Assembly: GCF_016107685.1 (NCBI RefSeq)
Contig: NZ_JABASY010000001.1
Span: forward strand, 648,187 to 712,186
Source: Brevibacterium yomogidense
GTDB taxonomy: Bacteria; Actinomycetota; Actinomycetes; Actinomycetales; Brevibacteriaceae
Length of the DNA stretch: 64,000 nt
Direction of reading: 5' to 3'
The position numbers and the translations under genes were made by a program. Below are positions 41,704 through 50,675 of this stretch, piece after piece; the stretch's first letter is position 1; each line of letters starts with the position of its first letter. The notes under the pieces were generated by a model that did not search any database, had not been told where the DNA came from, and saw nothing but the letters and a program-made list of their open reading frames with translations.

Positions 41704-43353
41704 ATGGGCGACCGAACACGTCGCAGGATCCGGTGGCGCGCGCTGCTGCCGACCGCAGGGATGACGGCCGTGGCCGTGGCGCTGTCCGCCTGCGTGCCGC
41801 TGCAGGAACTGGGCGAGCCGCCCCAGCGGGAGGACGTCCTCTCCGTCGACTTCGGCGATCGTGCGCCGCAGGACGGCGGCACGCTCGTCATGGCGCTGTC
41901 GTCGGAGCCGGACCGGCTCGACCCGACCACCTCGACCTCGCTCTACACGCGCTACGTCATGCAGACGATGTGCGAGAAGCTCTACGACATCGACGAGGAC
42001 GGCGACGTCGTGCCGATGCTCGCCTCCGACCTGCCGCGGATCTCCGACGACGGCCTCACGGTCGACATCCCGCTGCGCGACGACGAGGTGCTCTTCGCGG
42101 ACGGCACGGACTTCGACGCGGACGCGGTCGTCACGACGCTCACCCGGAACGTGTTCGACGAGGACTCGATGCGGACGTCGGAGATGGGCCCGGTCGACGA
42201 CATCACGGCGCTCGACGAGGACACGGTCCGCGTCACCTTCGAGACCCCCTTCGCCCCCTTCACCGCCGCGCTCGCGGACCGTGCGGGCATGATCATGTCG
42301 CCCACGGCGCTCGAGGAGAAGGGCGACGGGTTCGGCGACGCACCCGTCTGCGTGGGCGCGTTCGCCTTCGAGGAGCGCATCCCGCAGACGTCCATCAGCG
42401 TCGTGGCGGACCCCCACTACTACGCGCGGGAGGACGTCCACCTGGACCGCATCGAGTACCGGATCATGACGGACGCGAACATCCGCGCCGCGAACATCCG
42501 GTCCGGCGACGTGCACATCGCGGACAAGATCTCCCCGCAGGACTTCGACGCGCTCGAGCAGGAAGCGGACATCGGCACACTGCAGGTCCCCTCGCTGGGC
42601 TACCAGGGACTCACGATCAACCTCGAGAACCAGAACGAGGGCGTCGAGCCCACACCGCTGGCAGAAGAGAGCGAGATCCGCCGAGCGCTGTCGATGGCGG
42701 TCGACCGGGAGGCCCTCGTCAACACGGTCTTCAACGGCTGGTACCTCCCCGCCTGCTCGGGGGTCCCCGACACGTCCCCGTACACGTCCGAGGCCAGCCA
42801 GGCCTGCCCGGAGTACGACCCGGAGCAGGCGCAGCAGATCCTCGAGGACCTAGGTGTGGAGACGCCCTTCCCGATCAGCATGAAGGTGACGAACACGCAG
42901 GACTCACTCCGCTACGCGCAGGCGCTGCAGGCGCAGCTCGCGGAATCCGGCTTCTCCCTGTCGATCACCCCCGTCGAGTACACCGCGATCCTCGACGCGC
43001 AGGACCGCGGCGACTTCGAGGCGATCCAGCTGGGCTGGTCGGGTCGCGTCGACCCCCACGGCAACCTCTACTCGTTCCTCTACACGGGTGGCGGCAACAA
43101 CTACACCGGTCTGGACGACGAGGAGATGAACGGCCTGCTCGACGAGGCCGCGGAGCTCACGGACACGGACGACCGCGCGCAGGCGTACGGGGAGGTCGCC
43201 CGTCGCTCCCACGAGACGAACTCGATCATCTACCTGTACCGCGAGCGGTATCTCACCGCGTACACGGAGGACCTCGCCGGCGTGCAGGTGTACGCGGACG
43301 GTGTCGTCCACCTGTCCCATGCCGGGTTCGTCGCAGAGGAGGACGACCGATGA
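41704..43353 (+). CDS. Family 5 peptide-type solute-binding lipoprotein
   Basis: 549-residue extracellular binding protein (SBP_bac_5). Arg-rich N-terminus, hydrophobic segment and lipobox ALSAC. QDGGTLVMALSSEPDRLDPTTSTSLYTRYVMQTMCEKLYDI is the usual mature start, and IRRALSMAVDREALVNTVFNGWYLPA the family signature. Start at 41704 because GTGAGGA lies four bases ahead; an in-frame ATG at 41674 overlaps the 37-bp element. The operon context with a gamma-glutamyltransferase suggests a gamma-glutamyl peptide such as glutathione as ligand (inference). ATGA overlap with the next gene. Confidence 0.9.
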   Translation: MGDRTRRRIRWRALLPTAGMTAVAVALSACVPLQELGEPPQREDVLSVDFGDRAPQDGGTLVMALSSEPDRLDPTTSTSLYTRYVMQTMCEKLYDIDEDGDVVPMLASDLPRISDDGLTVDIPLRDDEVLFADGTDFDADAVVTTLTRNVFDEDSMRTSEMGPVDDITALDEDTVRVTFETPFAPFTAALADRAGMIMSPTALEEKGDGFGDAPVCVGAFAFEERIPQTSISVVADPHYYAREDVHLDRIEYRIMTDANIRAANIRSGDVHIADKISPQDFDALEQEADIGTLQVPSLGYQGLTINLENQNEGVEPTPLAEESEIRRALSMAVDREALVNTVFNGWYLPACSGVPDTSPYTSEASQACPEYDPEQAQQILEDLGVETPFPISMKVTNTQDSLRYAQALQAQLAESGFSLSITPVEYTAILDAQDRGDFEAIQLGWSGRVDPHGNLYSFLYTGGGNNYTGLDDEEMNGLLDEAAELTDTDDRAQAYGEVARRSHETNSIIYLYRERYLTAYTEDLAGVQVYADGVVHLSHAGFVAEEDDR

Positions 43354-44306
43354 TCCGCTTCACGGCCGTGAAGATCGGCGAGGCGCTCATCACGTTCTTC
43401 CTCGCGTCGATCGTGATCTTCGTGGGTGTCCGCTCCCTGCCGGGCGATCCCGCGCTCGCGATGGCGGGGGAGGAAGCCACCCCGGAGAAGGTCGCGCAGA
43501 TCCGCGCTGACCTGGGCCTCGACGAACCGCTCATCGTCCAGTTCTTCCGCTTCCTCACGAGCCTCGTCACCGGGGATCTGGGCGAGTCGACGCGGACGGG
43601 GCAGGCGGTGACGGAGATGATCGCGTCGACGCTGCCGGTCACCCTGTGGCTGTCCGTCTACGCGATCGTCGTCGCGGTCGTCGCCGGCATCGTGCTGGGC
43701 ATGCTCGCGGAGAGGTTCCGGGGGCGCCTGCCGGAGGCGTTCGCGAACGCGGTCGCGCTCATCGGCCTGTCCGTCCCGAACTTCTGGCTGGGGCTGCTCG
43801 CGATCCTGTTCCTCGCGGTGGGGCTGGGCTGGTTCCCGGCGTCCGGCTACGTGGACGTGCTGTCCGATCCGCTGCGCGGGATGTACTACCTCACGCTGCC
43901 GGCCGTCATCCTGGGCACCAGCCTCGCTGCGGTCATCACGCGGCAGACGCGAGCGTCGATGATCGAGACGATGGGCACCGACTACGTGCGGACCGCCCGG
44001 GCGAAGGGCCTGTCCCGTCCCCGGATCCTCGTCCGCTACGGACTGCGGAACTCCCTCATCGTGCTCGTCACGATCATCGGTCTGCAGCTGGGCGGACTCA
44101 TTTCCGGCGCGGTCGTGACGGAGCGGATCTTCGCGCTGCCGGGTCTGGGCAAGCTCACCCTGGACGCGGTGTTCGCCCGCGACTACCCGGTGATCCAGGC
44201 GGTCGTCCTCGTCATCACTGTGGCGTACATCGTCATCAACCTGGCCGTCGACCTCCTCTACTCGGTCATCAACCCGACGATCCGGACAGGAGCACAGACC
44301 TCATGA
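43350..44306 (+). CDS. Peptide-type ABC transporter permease (DppB/GsiC-like)
   Basis: 318 residues with six hydrophobic segments: ALITFFLASIVIFVGVRSLPGDPALAMAGEEATPEKVAQIRADLGLDEPLIVQFFRFL is the DppB-type N-terminus, followed by LGESTRTGQAVTEMIASTLPVTLWLS and the coupling loop YVRTARAKGLSRPRILVRYGLRNSLI. Overlaps the lipoprotein stop and the next permease start by 4 bases each. Confidence 0.92.
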   Translation: MIRFTAVKIGEALITFFLASIVIFVGVRSLPGDPALAMAGEEATPEKVAQIRADLGLDEPLIVQFFRFLTSLVTGDLGESTRTGQAVTEMIASTLPVTLWLSVYAIVVAVVAGIVLGMLAERFRGRLPEAFANAVALIGLSVPNFWLGLLAILFLAVGLGWFPASGYVDVLSDPLRGMYYLTLPAVILGTSLAAVITRQTRASMIETMGTDYVRTARAKGLSRPRILVRYGLRNSLIVLVTIIGLQLGGLISGAVVTERIFALPGLGKLTLDAVFARDYPVIQAVVLVITVAYIVINLAVDLLYSVINPTIRTGAQTS

Positions 44307-45391
44307 CTGCGCCCATCGTCACCGCCGAAGCCGGCACACGGTCCGCTGCGCGGTCCCGCCGCCGAGGCGCCCTCGCCTCCGTCGTCCGCACTCCCCTGGG
44401 GCTGGTGGGCACCGTCCTCCTCGTCCTCACGGTCGTCGTCGCGGTCTTCGCGCCCCTGCTGGCGCCATCCGGCTTCTCCGAGACGCGGTTCGCGTACCCG
44501 TACCAGGTCCCCGGCACCGTCGGTCACCTGCTGGGCACCGACGATCTGGGCCGTGACGTGCTGTCGAGGCTCCTCTTCGGCATCCGCGCCTCCATGCAGG
44601 TGGGGCTGCTGGCGGTGGGCCTCGCCGTCGTGGTCGGCACTCCGCTGGGACTGCTGGCCGGCTACTGGAAGGCGTGCGACCGGGTCATCTCCCGGCTCAC
44701 GGACGTGGCTCTCGCGTTCCCGTTCCTCATCCTCGCGGTGGGCTTCGTCGCGATCGCCGGCGCCAGCCTCACGAGTGCGGCGATGGCGCTGGGGATCGCG
44801 CAGATCCCCACGATGATCCGCGTGGTCCGGGGCGAGACGATGCGGCTGAAGAGCGCCGACTTCGTCAAGGCCGCGATCGCGATGGACTCGAGCGTGCCCC
44901 AGATCCTCGTGACGCACATCCTGCCGAACGCGGTGAGCGCGATCATCGTCCAGGCGACCGTCATCATGCCGACGGCGGTGATCGGCGAATCGATGCTGTC
45001 GTTCCTGGGGCTGGGCATCCAGCCGCCCAACCCCAGCCTGGGCATCATGCTGTCCGACGCGCAGCAGTACATCTACCGGGCACCCGCGGCCGCCGTGTTC
45101 CCCGGCCTCGCGATCCTCGTCATCTGCCTCGCGTTCAACCTGTTCGGCGACGCGCTGCGGGACGCGCTGGATCCCGGCTCCGCCCGGACCCGCACGGGCA
45201 GGCGGAAGCGGAAGAGGGCTGCCGCTGCGGGAACGGCGGTGGTGTCCCACACTGGAAGCACAGCAGCAGCGCCGCGCACGAGCCCGGACACCGCGCCCGC
45301 ACACACGACCCGGGACGCAGTCACGGGTGCAGACACGGATCACTCCGCAGACCACTCCACGGACCACGACACAGAGGGAGACCACCGATGA
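44303..45391 (+). CDS. Peptide-type ABC transporter permease (DppC/GsiD-like)
   Basis: 362 residues. DppC hallmark HLLGTDDLGRDVLSRLLFGIRASMQVGL, coupling loop DFVKAAIAMDSSVPQILVTHILPNAVSAIIVQATV, and GESMLSFLGLGIQPPNPSLGIMLSDAQQYI. After the last membrane segment comes an unusual hydrophilic tail of about 75 residues: a basic RTRTGRRKRKRAAAAG, then a Thr/Ser/Ala stretch, then a His/Asp-rich end (DTDHSADHSTDHDTEGDHR). The tail could bind metal or be a disordered linker; its function is not known to me. Confidence 0.9.
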   Translation: MTAPIVTAEAGTRSAARSRRRGALASVVRTPLGLVGTVLLVLTVVVAVFAPLLAPSGFSETRFAYPYQVPGTVGHLLGTDDLGRDVLSRLLFGIRASMQVGLLAVGLAVVVGTPLGLLAGYWKACDRVISRLTDVALAFPFLILAVGFVAIAGASLTSAAMALGIAQIPTMIRVVRGETMRLKSADFVKAAIAMDSSVPQILVTHILPNAVSAIIVQATVIMPTAVIGESMLSFLGLGIQPPNPSLGIMLSDAQQYIYRAPAAAVFPGLAILVICLAFNLFGDALRDALDPGSARTRTGRRKRKRAAAAGTAVVSHTGSTAAAPRTSPDTAPAHTTRDAVTGADTDHSADHSTDHDTEGDHR

Positions 45392-47295
45392 CGGCATTCG
45401 TCACACCCGATGAGTTCACCACCCGACCGACCCTCGAGGGCACCTTCGGGATGTCCGCCTCGACCCACTGGATCGCGACAGCGGCGTCGCAGGCGGTGCT
45501 GGAGCGCGGCGGCAACGCGTTCGACGCGGCGACCGCCGCCGCGTTCGTGCTGCACGTGGTGGAACCCCACCTCAACGGACCGGCCGGCGACATGACCGGC
45601 CTCTTCGCGACAGCGGAGGACCCCGGCACGCCCGTCGTCATGATGGGCCAGGGTTCCGCCCCCGCCGGCGCGACGATCGAGCACTACACGTCCCTGGGCC
45701 TCGAGCTGGTGCCCGGTGCCGGTGCGCTCGCCTCCGCGATCCCGGCCGCCGTCGACGCGTGGCTGCTGCTCCTCCAGGAGCACGGCACGTGGGAGCTGGC
45801 CGACGTCCTGGAATTCGCAATCGCGTACGCGGACGAGGGTCACCCGGTCCTCGCCCGCACGTGCGGCCAGATCGCCGCGGTGAAGGACCTCTTCACGGAG
45901 CACTGGCCCACGAGCGCGGCGCTCTGGATGCCGGAGGGGCGCGTGCCGGAGCCGGGCGAGATCATCCGCAACCCCGAATACGCCCAGGTGCTGCGCGACC
46001 TGCTGGCGGCCGGGGACGGTCGCGACAGCCGGGAGGACCGGATCGCCGCCGCGCGCGAGGAGTGGCGCACCGGACGGGTCGCGCGCCTCGCATCCGAGTT
46101 CGTCCGCACACCCCACCGGCACTCGGACGGCGGGGACTACGCGGGCGTCCTCACGGAGGAGGACTTCGCCGGGTCGTCCGCACGCTTCGACGAGGCCGCG
46201 ACGATCGAGTTCCGCGGGTACACGATCGCGAAGGTCGGCACGTGGAGCCAGGGACCGGTCCTCCTCGAGGCCCTGCGCATCCTCGACGGGTTCGAGGACG
46301 AGCGCCTGGACCCGTCGACGGAGATCGGCGCCCACACGATCATCGAGGCGCTCAAGCTGGCGCTGTCGGACCGCGACGTGCACTTCGGGGACAACGACCT
46401 CGACCTCGCGGAGCTGCTGTCCGAGGAGTACATCGCGCAGCGGCGTGCGCTCATCGGCGACACCGCCTCGGCCGAATTCCGGCCCGGCACACCCGGTGGT
46501 CGCGAGGGCCACCTGCCTCCGCTCGTCACCGCAGACGAATTCGCCGCGCGGTTCGGCGGTGACACGACCGCAGCGGGCGGCGGCGAGCCCACCGTGCCCG
46601 GAGCCTCCGGCGGCGCATCCGCCGTGGCGAAGGCGTTCGCCGGCGGTTCGGGACACATGTTCGCCGTCACGGAGGCGGAGCCGGGTGCCGACGGCAGCGG
46701 CGCGGTCCGCGGCGACACGTGCCACATCGACGTCGTCGACCGCTGGGGCAACATGATCTCCGCGACGCCGTCCGGCGGCTGGCTGCAGTCCTCCCCGGCG
46801 GTCCCCGGACTGGGCTTCTGCCTGGGCACCCGCCTGCAGATGACGTGGCTCGACGAGGATTCGGCGCAGCCGCTCACACCGGGCCGCCGCCCCCGCACCA
46901 CCCTGTCGCCCACCCTCATCCTCAAGGACGGGAAGCCGGTCATCGCGCTGGGCACCCCCGGCGGTGACCAGCAGGACCAGTGGCAGCTGCTGCTCGTCCT
47001 CCGCCTGATCGTGGGCGGGTACGCACCGCAGGAGGCGATCGACGCTCCCGCACTCCACACGACGTCGATGGCCGGGTCCTTCTGGCCGCGCACGTGGACG
47101 CCGGGCGGAGTGGTCGTCGAGGACCGGCTGGGCGACGACGTCATCGCGGGCCTCGAGAAGCGCGGCCACGTGGTGACCCGCGCGGGCGACTGGGCGCTGG
47201 GCCGCCTGTCGTGCGTGACGCGTGATCCGGAGACGGGACTCATGACGGCCGGAGCGAACCCCCGCGGCGCCCAGGGCTACGCGGTGGGACGGTGA
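45388..47295 (+). CDS. ggt: Gamma-glutamyltransferase family hydrolase
   Basis: 635-residue Ntn-hydrolase proenzyme: self-cleavage before Thr444 in GDTCHIDVVDRWGNMISATPSGGW would give large and small subunits. Family landmarks include ATAASQAVLERGGNAFDAATAAAFVLHVVEPHLNGPAGDM near the N-terminus and PGRRPRTTLSPTLILKDGKPVIALGTPGGDQQDQW near the C-terminus. No signal peptide, so it should act in the cytosol, unlike classical periplasmic GGT. Encoded inside a peptide-type ABC operon (ATGA before, GTGA after), suggesting that imported gamma-glutamyl compounds are hydrolysed inside the cell. Sequence differences around the glycine loop suggest it may favour hydrolysis or a different acyl group. Confidence 0.88.
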   Translation: MTAFVTPDEFTTRPTLEGTFGMSASTHWIATAASQAVLERGGNAFDAATAAAFVLHVVEPHLNGPAGDMTGLFATAEDPGTPVVMMGQGSAPAGATIEHYTSLGLELVPGAGALASAIPAAVDAWLLLLQEHGTWELADVLEFAIAYADEGHPVLARTCGQIAAVKDLFTEHWPTSAALWMPEGRVPEPGEIIRNPEYAQVLRDLLAAGDGRDSREDRIAAAREEWRTGRVARLASEFVRTPHRHSDGGDYAGVLTEEDFAGSSARFDEAATIEFRGYTIAKVGTWSQGPVLLEALRILDGFEDERLDPSTEIGAHTIIEALKLALSDRDVHFGDNDLDLAELLSEEYIAQRRALIGDTASAEFRPGTPGGREGHLPPLVTADEFAARFGGDTTAAGGGEPTVPGASGGASAVAKAFAGGSGHMFAVTEAEPGADGSGAVRGDTCHIDVVDRWGNMISATPSGGWLQSSPAVPGLGFCLGTRLQMTWLDEDSAQPLTPGRRPRTTLSPTLILKDGKPVIALGTPGGDQQDQWQLLLVLRLIVGGYAPQEAIDAPALHTTSMAGSFWPRTWTPGGVVVEDRLGDDVIAGLEKRGHVVTRAGDWALGRLSCVTRDPETGLMTAGANPRGAQGYAVGR

Positions 47296-49052
47296 CACCG
47301 GTGAGCGGTGACTCGGTGCCCGCCGGTGAGCAGGGCCCCGGCGACGGCCCAGGGGATGGTGGCCGGGGCCTCGGCGGTTCCCGACACGTCGATGGTGACC
47401 GGGACCTCGGCGGCGGTGAGCCCGTGCTGGACGTCCGCGGGCTCACGGTCGCATACGGGCGGACGGAGGTGCTGCGGGACGTGTCGTTCCGCCTCGCGGC
47501 GGGGGAACGGATCGGGATCGTCGGGCAGTCCGGGTCCGGCAAGTCGACGACCGTCGGCGCGGTGCTGGGGCTGCTCCCCGGCATGGGGCGCGTGACGCGC
47601 GGGACGATCGCCTACCGCGGTGAGGACATCACGGACGCGTCGGAATCCCGGATGCGGCAGCTGCGGGGCAGATCCATCGCGCTCGTGCCGCAGGACCCCA
47701 TGACCAACCTCAACCCGTCGATGCGGGTGGGCGATCAGATCGCGGACGCGCTGCGGACCTACGGTGTCCGCGGCGCGGAGGTCACCGCCTCCGTCGTCCG
47801 CCTCATGGAGGAAGCGGGGATCGGCGACGCGGAACGGCGGCGCAAGCAGTTCCCCCACGAGTTCTCCGGCGGCATGCGGCAGCGCGTCCTCATCGCGATC
47901 GCGCTGGCCGGGGACCCGGACCTCATCATCGCGGACGAACCGACCTCCGCGCTGGACGTCACCGTCCAGAAGCAGATCCTCGACCACCTGCAGCGGCTGG
48001 TCGACGACCGGGGGATGTCGCTCCTCTTCATCACCCACGACCTGGGGGTCGCCTCCGACCGCACGGACCGGATCCTCGTCATGCACGACGGCGAGGTCGT
48101 CGAGGACGGCCCGCCCGCCCAGGTGCTGTTCCACCCGCAGGACGACTACACGGCCCGCCTCATCGCGGCCTCGCTCACCCTCGCGGTCCCGCCGCAGGAC
48201 GAGGGCGCGGCGGTGACCGGGGCCTCGGGCGCGGGAGGCGGAGACGGGGCCTCGGGAGCGGTACCGGACGATGCGGTGCTCGTCGTAAGCGACCTCACGA
48301 AGCTCTACCGGATCCGGGGACGCAAGGAGGACCTGCGGGCGCTGGACGGGGTGAGCTTCACCGCCGCGCGGGGGAAGACCACCGCGATCATCGGCGAATC
48401 CGGGTCCGGGAAATCGACGACGGCGAAGATCGTGCTGGGGCTGGAGACGGCGACGTCCGGCACCGTCGTGCTCGACGGGACGGCCGCGGACAGCGGGTCG
48501 CGAGCGGACCGCTCCCGGCTGCGCCGCTTCACGCAGCCCGTCTTCCAGGACCCCTACTCGTCGCTCAACCCCACGAAGACGATCGAGCGCATCGTCGCGG
48601 AACCGCTGGACGTGTTCCGGATCGGGACGCGGGCGCAGCGGCGCGGGCGGGTGAGCGAGCTGCTCGACCAGGTCGCCCTGCCGCAGTCCGCACTGCAGGC
48701 GAAGCCGGGCGAACTGTCCGGCGGCCAGAGGCAGCGGGTCGCGATCGCCCGGGCCATCGCGAGCAGCCCCGAACTGCTCGTGTGCGACGAGGCGGTGTCC
48801 GCCCTGGACGTGCTCGTGCAGGAGCAGATCCTCGACCTCCTGCGCTCCCTGCAGGCCGACCTGGGCCTGTCCTGCCTGTTCATCACCCACGACCTGGCGG
48901 TCGTCGCGGACTTCGCGCACGACGTCGTCGTCATGCGGGCCGGGCAGGTCGTGGAGCGCGGGGACGTGCGGACGGTCATCGAGGAACCGGCGCACGAGTA
49001 CACTCAGAGCCTCATCGCCGCCGTCCCAGGAGAGCAGCTCACCCGTGTCTGA
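47292..49052 (+). CDS. Peptide-type ABC transporter, fused double ATPase
   Basis: 586 residues. Gly/Asp-rich leader, then ABC domain 1 (Walker A GQSGSGKSTTVGAVLG, FSGGMRQRVLIAIAL, LIIADEPTSALD), a Gly/Ala linker, and ABC domain 2 (Walker A GESGSGKSTTAKIVLG, QDPYSSLNP, LSGGQRQRVAIARAI, LVCDEAVSALD). This is the GsiA-type layout. GTG start overlaps the GGT stop. It powers the two permeases encoded upstream. Confidence 0.92.
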   Translation: MTPVSGDSVPAGEQGPGDGPGDGGRGLGGSRHVDGDRDLGGGEPVLDVRGLTVAYGRTEVLRDVSFRLAAGERIGIVGQSGSGKSTTVGAVLGLLPGMGRVTRGTIAYRGEDITDASESRMRQLRGRSIALVPQDPMTNLNPSMRVGDQIADALRTYGVRGAEVTASVVRLMEEAGIGDAERRRKQFPHEFSGGMRQRVLIAIALAGDPDLIIADEPTSALDVTVQKQILDHLQRLVDDRGMSLLFITHDLGVASDRTDRILVMHDGEVVEDGPPAQVLFHPQDDYTARLIAASLTLAVPPQDEGAAVTGASGAGGGDGASGAVPDDAVLVVSDLTKLYRIRGRKEDLRALDGVSFTAARGKTTAIIGESGSGKSTTAKIVLGLETATSGTVVLDGTAADSGSRADRSRLRRFTQPVFQDPYSSLNPTKTIERIVAEPLDVFRIGTRAQRRGRVSELLDQVALPQSALQAKPGELSGGQRQRVAIARAIASSPELLVCDEAVSALDVLVQEQILDLLRSLQADLGLSCLFITHDLAVVADFAHDVVVMRAGQVVERGDVRTVIEEPAHEYTQSLIAAVPGEQLTRV

Positions 49053-49719
49053 TCCCGTCGCCGTCCGTGTCACCCAGCGGGTGCGTGCGGACATCATCTT
49101 CGGGGTCATCCCGCCCGGCACTCGGCTGACGGAGAAGCTGCTGTCCGAGCAGTACGAGGTGTCGCGGGTGCCCGTGCGGGAATGCCTGCGCGCACTCGAG
49201 GCGGAGGGTCTCATCGACGTCCGCCCCTACGCAGGTGCGACGGTCGTCGAACCGCAGCCGCAGGACCTCGACGCGCTGTTCGACGTGCGGCTCACGCTCG
49301 AGGGCGAGATGGTGCGCCGCACCGCGCGGCGCGCGAAGGCGCAGCTGGAGCAGAACGGGCCGGACGAGGAGTGGTGGGCGCTGCGGCGGGAGATCGGGCG
49401 CGTCCTCGACGAGGGCGACGCCGTCCTGCGGGACGGCCGCCCCGACGAGCTGCCCGGACTCAACCAGCGCTTCCACTCGCTGCTGGCGGACATGAGCGCC
49501 TCCCCGTCCCTGTCGGGGATCCTCCGCCAGGTGTCGGGGAAGATCGAGCGACTCTTCGCCGCGACCCGGACCTACCGCGGCGATTCCGCGTGGAGCGAGC
49601 ACAAGGAGATCCTGGCGGCGGTCGACGCGGGCCGTGACGAGGAGGCGGGAGAGCTCATGACCGCGCACCTCGAACGGTCCCGGACCGGGCTGCGCAGGGG
49701 TGTGCCGCAGCCGGAGTGA
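49045..49719 (+). CDS. GntR-family regulator (FCD-type)
   Basis: 224 residues. Winged helix (VTQRVRADIIFGVIPPGTRLTEKLLSEQYEVSRVPVRECLRALEAEGLIDVRPYAGATV) and FCD domain (LFDVRLTLEGEMVRRTARRA, LNQRFHSLLADMSASPSLSGILRQ, SEHKEILAAVDAGRDEEAGELMTAHLERS). The GTG start lies inside the ATPase gene end (8-base overlap), making it the sixth gene of the operon. A TGTATACA palindrome in the operon's promoter region and another just beyond the operon are candidate binding sites. Confidence 0.9.
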   Translation: MSDPVAVRVTQRVRADIIFGVIPPGTRLTEKLLSEQYEVSRVPVRECLRALEAEGLIDVRPYAGATVVEPQPQDLDALFDVRLTLEGEMVRRTARRAKAQLEQNGPDEEWWALRREIGRVLDEGDAVLRDGRPDELPGLNQRFHSLLADMSASPSLSGILRQVSGKIERLFAATRTYRGDSAWSEHKEILAAVDAGRDEEAGELMTAHLERSRTGLRRGVPQPE

Positions 49720-49803
49720 GGTTCAGTCCAGGTGGCGTCACCCAGGCGAGTGGTCGGCGCCGGGACGAGGGCCCGGGGCAGTGACGACCGCATCGGGCGC
49801 GGG

Positions 49804-50469
49804 TCAGTCGAGGTGGCGGGTGCGGTGACCGATCACGGCGACCGCCAGGATGATGACGGCGGTGACGAGGACTCCCAGCCAGAGGTTCGCCTGGAGCGTG
49901 ACAGCACCCACGAGCGCTCCCACGAGGATGCCCGCGACAGCGAGGAGGCGGCGGGGCCACTTGTCGCCCGTACCGCCGGCGAGCCGCGACTCCGACGCCA
50001 GCCCCACCATGGTCGAGGTGACGACGACGGTCGTGACGTCCGTGACGCCGATCTTCCGGGCCGCCGCCGCCTGCATGCCCATGACGAGCGCGAGGACGGA
50101 CGTCGTGATCGTGCCGATGACGTGGTTCACTTCCGGGTCCCCCACGAGGACGAGGCCCGTGAGCGCGAAGCAGCCGATCGCCACGGCGACCATGACACCG
50201 GTCGTGCGGGTGGTCCACTCGCCCTTGGGGGAGGGTACGAGGATCCGGCCCGCGATGACCGCGCCGATGAGGAACGCGAAGAACGCGAGCGCGGGGCGCA
50301 GGACGGGGATGCCCGGAGCACCCGCCAGACCCATGCCGAGGATGACGACGTTGCCGGTCATGTTCCCGGTGAACACCTTGTCGTAGCCCAGATAGCCCAC
50401 CGCATCGACGATTCCCGTCGAGAACGTGAGGGTGAGCATGAGGATGAGGTGCATGCGCGACTTCGTCAT
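49804..50469 (-). CDS. DUF1275 (YoaK) family membrane protein
   Basis: 221 residues, six hydrophobic segments. DUF1275 landmarks are LTFSTGIVDAVGYLGYDKVFTGNMTGNVVILGMGLAG near the start and MGMQAAAARKIGVTDVTTVVVTSTMVGLA in the middle. Function of the family is unknown; an export or transport role is often assumed. The ATG at 50469 has no Shine-Dalgarno sequence; TACAAT ends six bases upstream, so the message may be leaderless. A TTG 21 bases earlier is less likely. Confidence 0.85.
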   Translation of the reverse strand: MTKSRMHLILMLTLTFSTGIVDAVGYLGYDKVFTGNMTGNVVILGMGLAGAPGIPVLRPALAFFAFLIGAVIAGRILVPSPKGEWTTRTTGVMVAVAIGCFALTGLVLVGDPEVNHVIGTITTSVLALVMGMQAAAARKIGVTDVTTVVVTSTMVGLASESRLAGGTGDKWPRRLLAVAGILVGALVGAVTLQANLWLGVLVTAVIILAVAVIGHRTRHLD

Positions 50470-50476
50470 GCGGGAA

Positions 50477-50486
50477 TTGTATACAA
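50477..50486. promoter_or_regulatory. TTGTATACAA palindrome at DUF1275 promoter
   Basis: Perfect 10-bp palindrome overlapping the presumed -10 of the DUF1275 gene. The inner TGTATACA is shared with 41646-41653. A GT...AC palindrome of this kind suits GntR-family regulators, and one is encoded 750 bases away. Confidence 0.55.
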
Positions 50487-50553
50487 ACAAGTCTTGCTGT
50501 CTGTGGGGCTGTCCGCATGCTGGTGAGGCGGGGTGGAAGGGAGCCTCGGTGGA

Positions 50554-50582
50554 CGTATGGGGTAATGCTCATTGCGTATGGG
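50554..50582 (+). promoter_or_regulatory. CGTATGGG direct repeats 21 bp apart
   Basis: CGTATGGG at 50554-50561 and 50575-50582, spaced by two helical turns, about 95-120 bases upstream of the dehydratase start. Such phased direct repeats are typical of activator sites; a LysR-type regulator at 53300 is a candidate. Confidence 0.45.
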
Positions 50583-50675
50583 ACGGGTAGTCGTCGCTGG
50601 TTAGGCTCAGCGCAGTGACAGCGATTCTTCAGCCCCGCATGGACGGCGAAACCCTCCCAGCAAGACAGGTGTGCA

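Noticed and set aside
49720-49803. Terminator between GntR and DUF1275 genes
   Set aside because: The best stem (GCGCCGGG / CCCGGGGC) has a mismatch and a long loop and lacks a following T tract.
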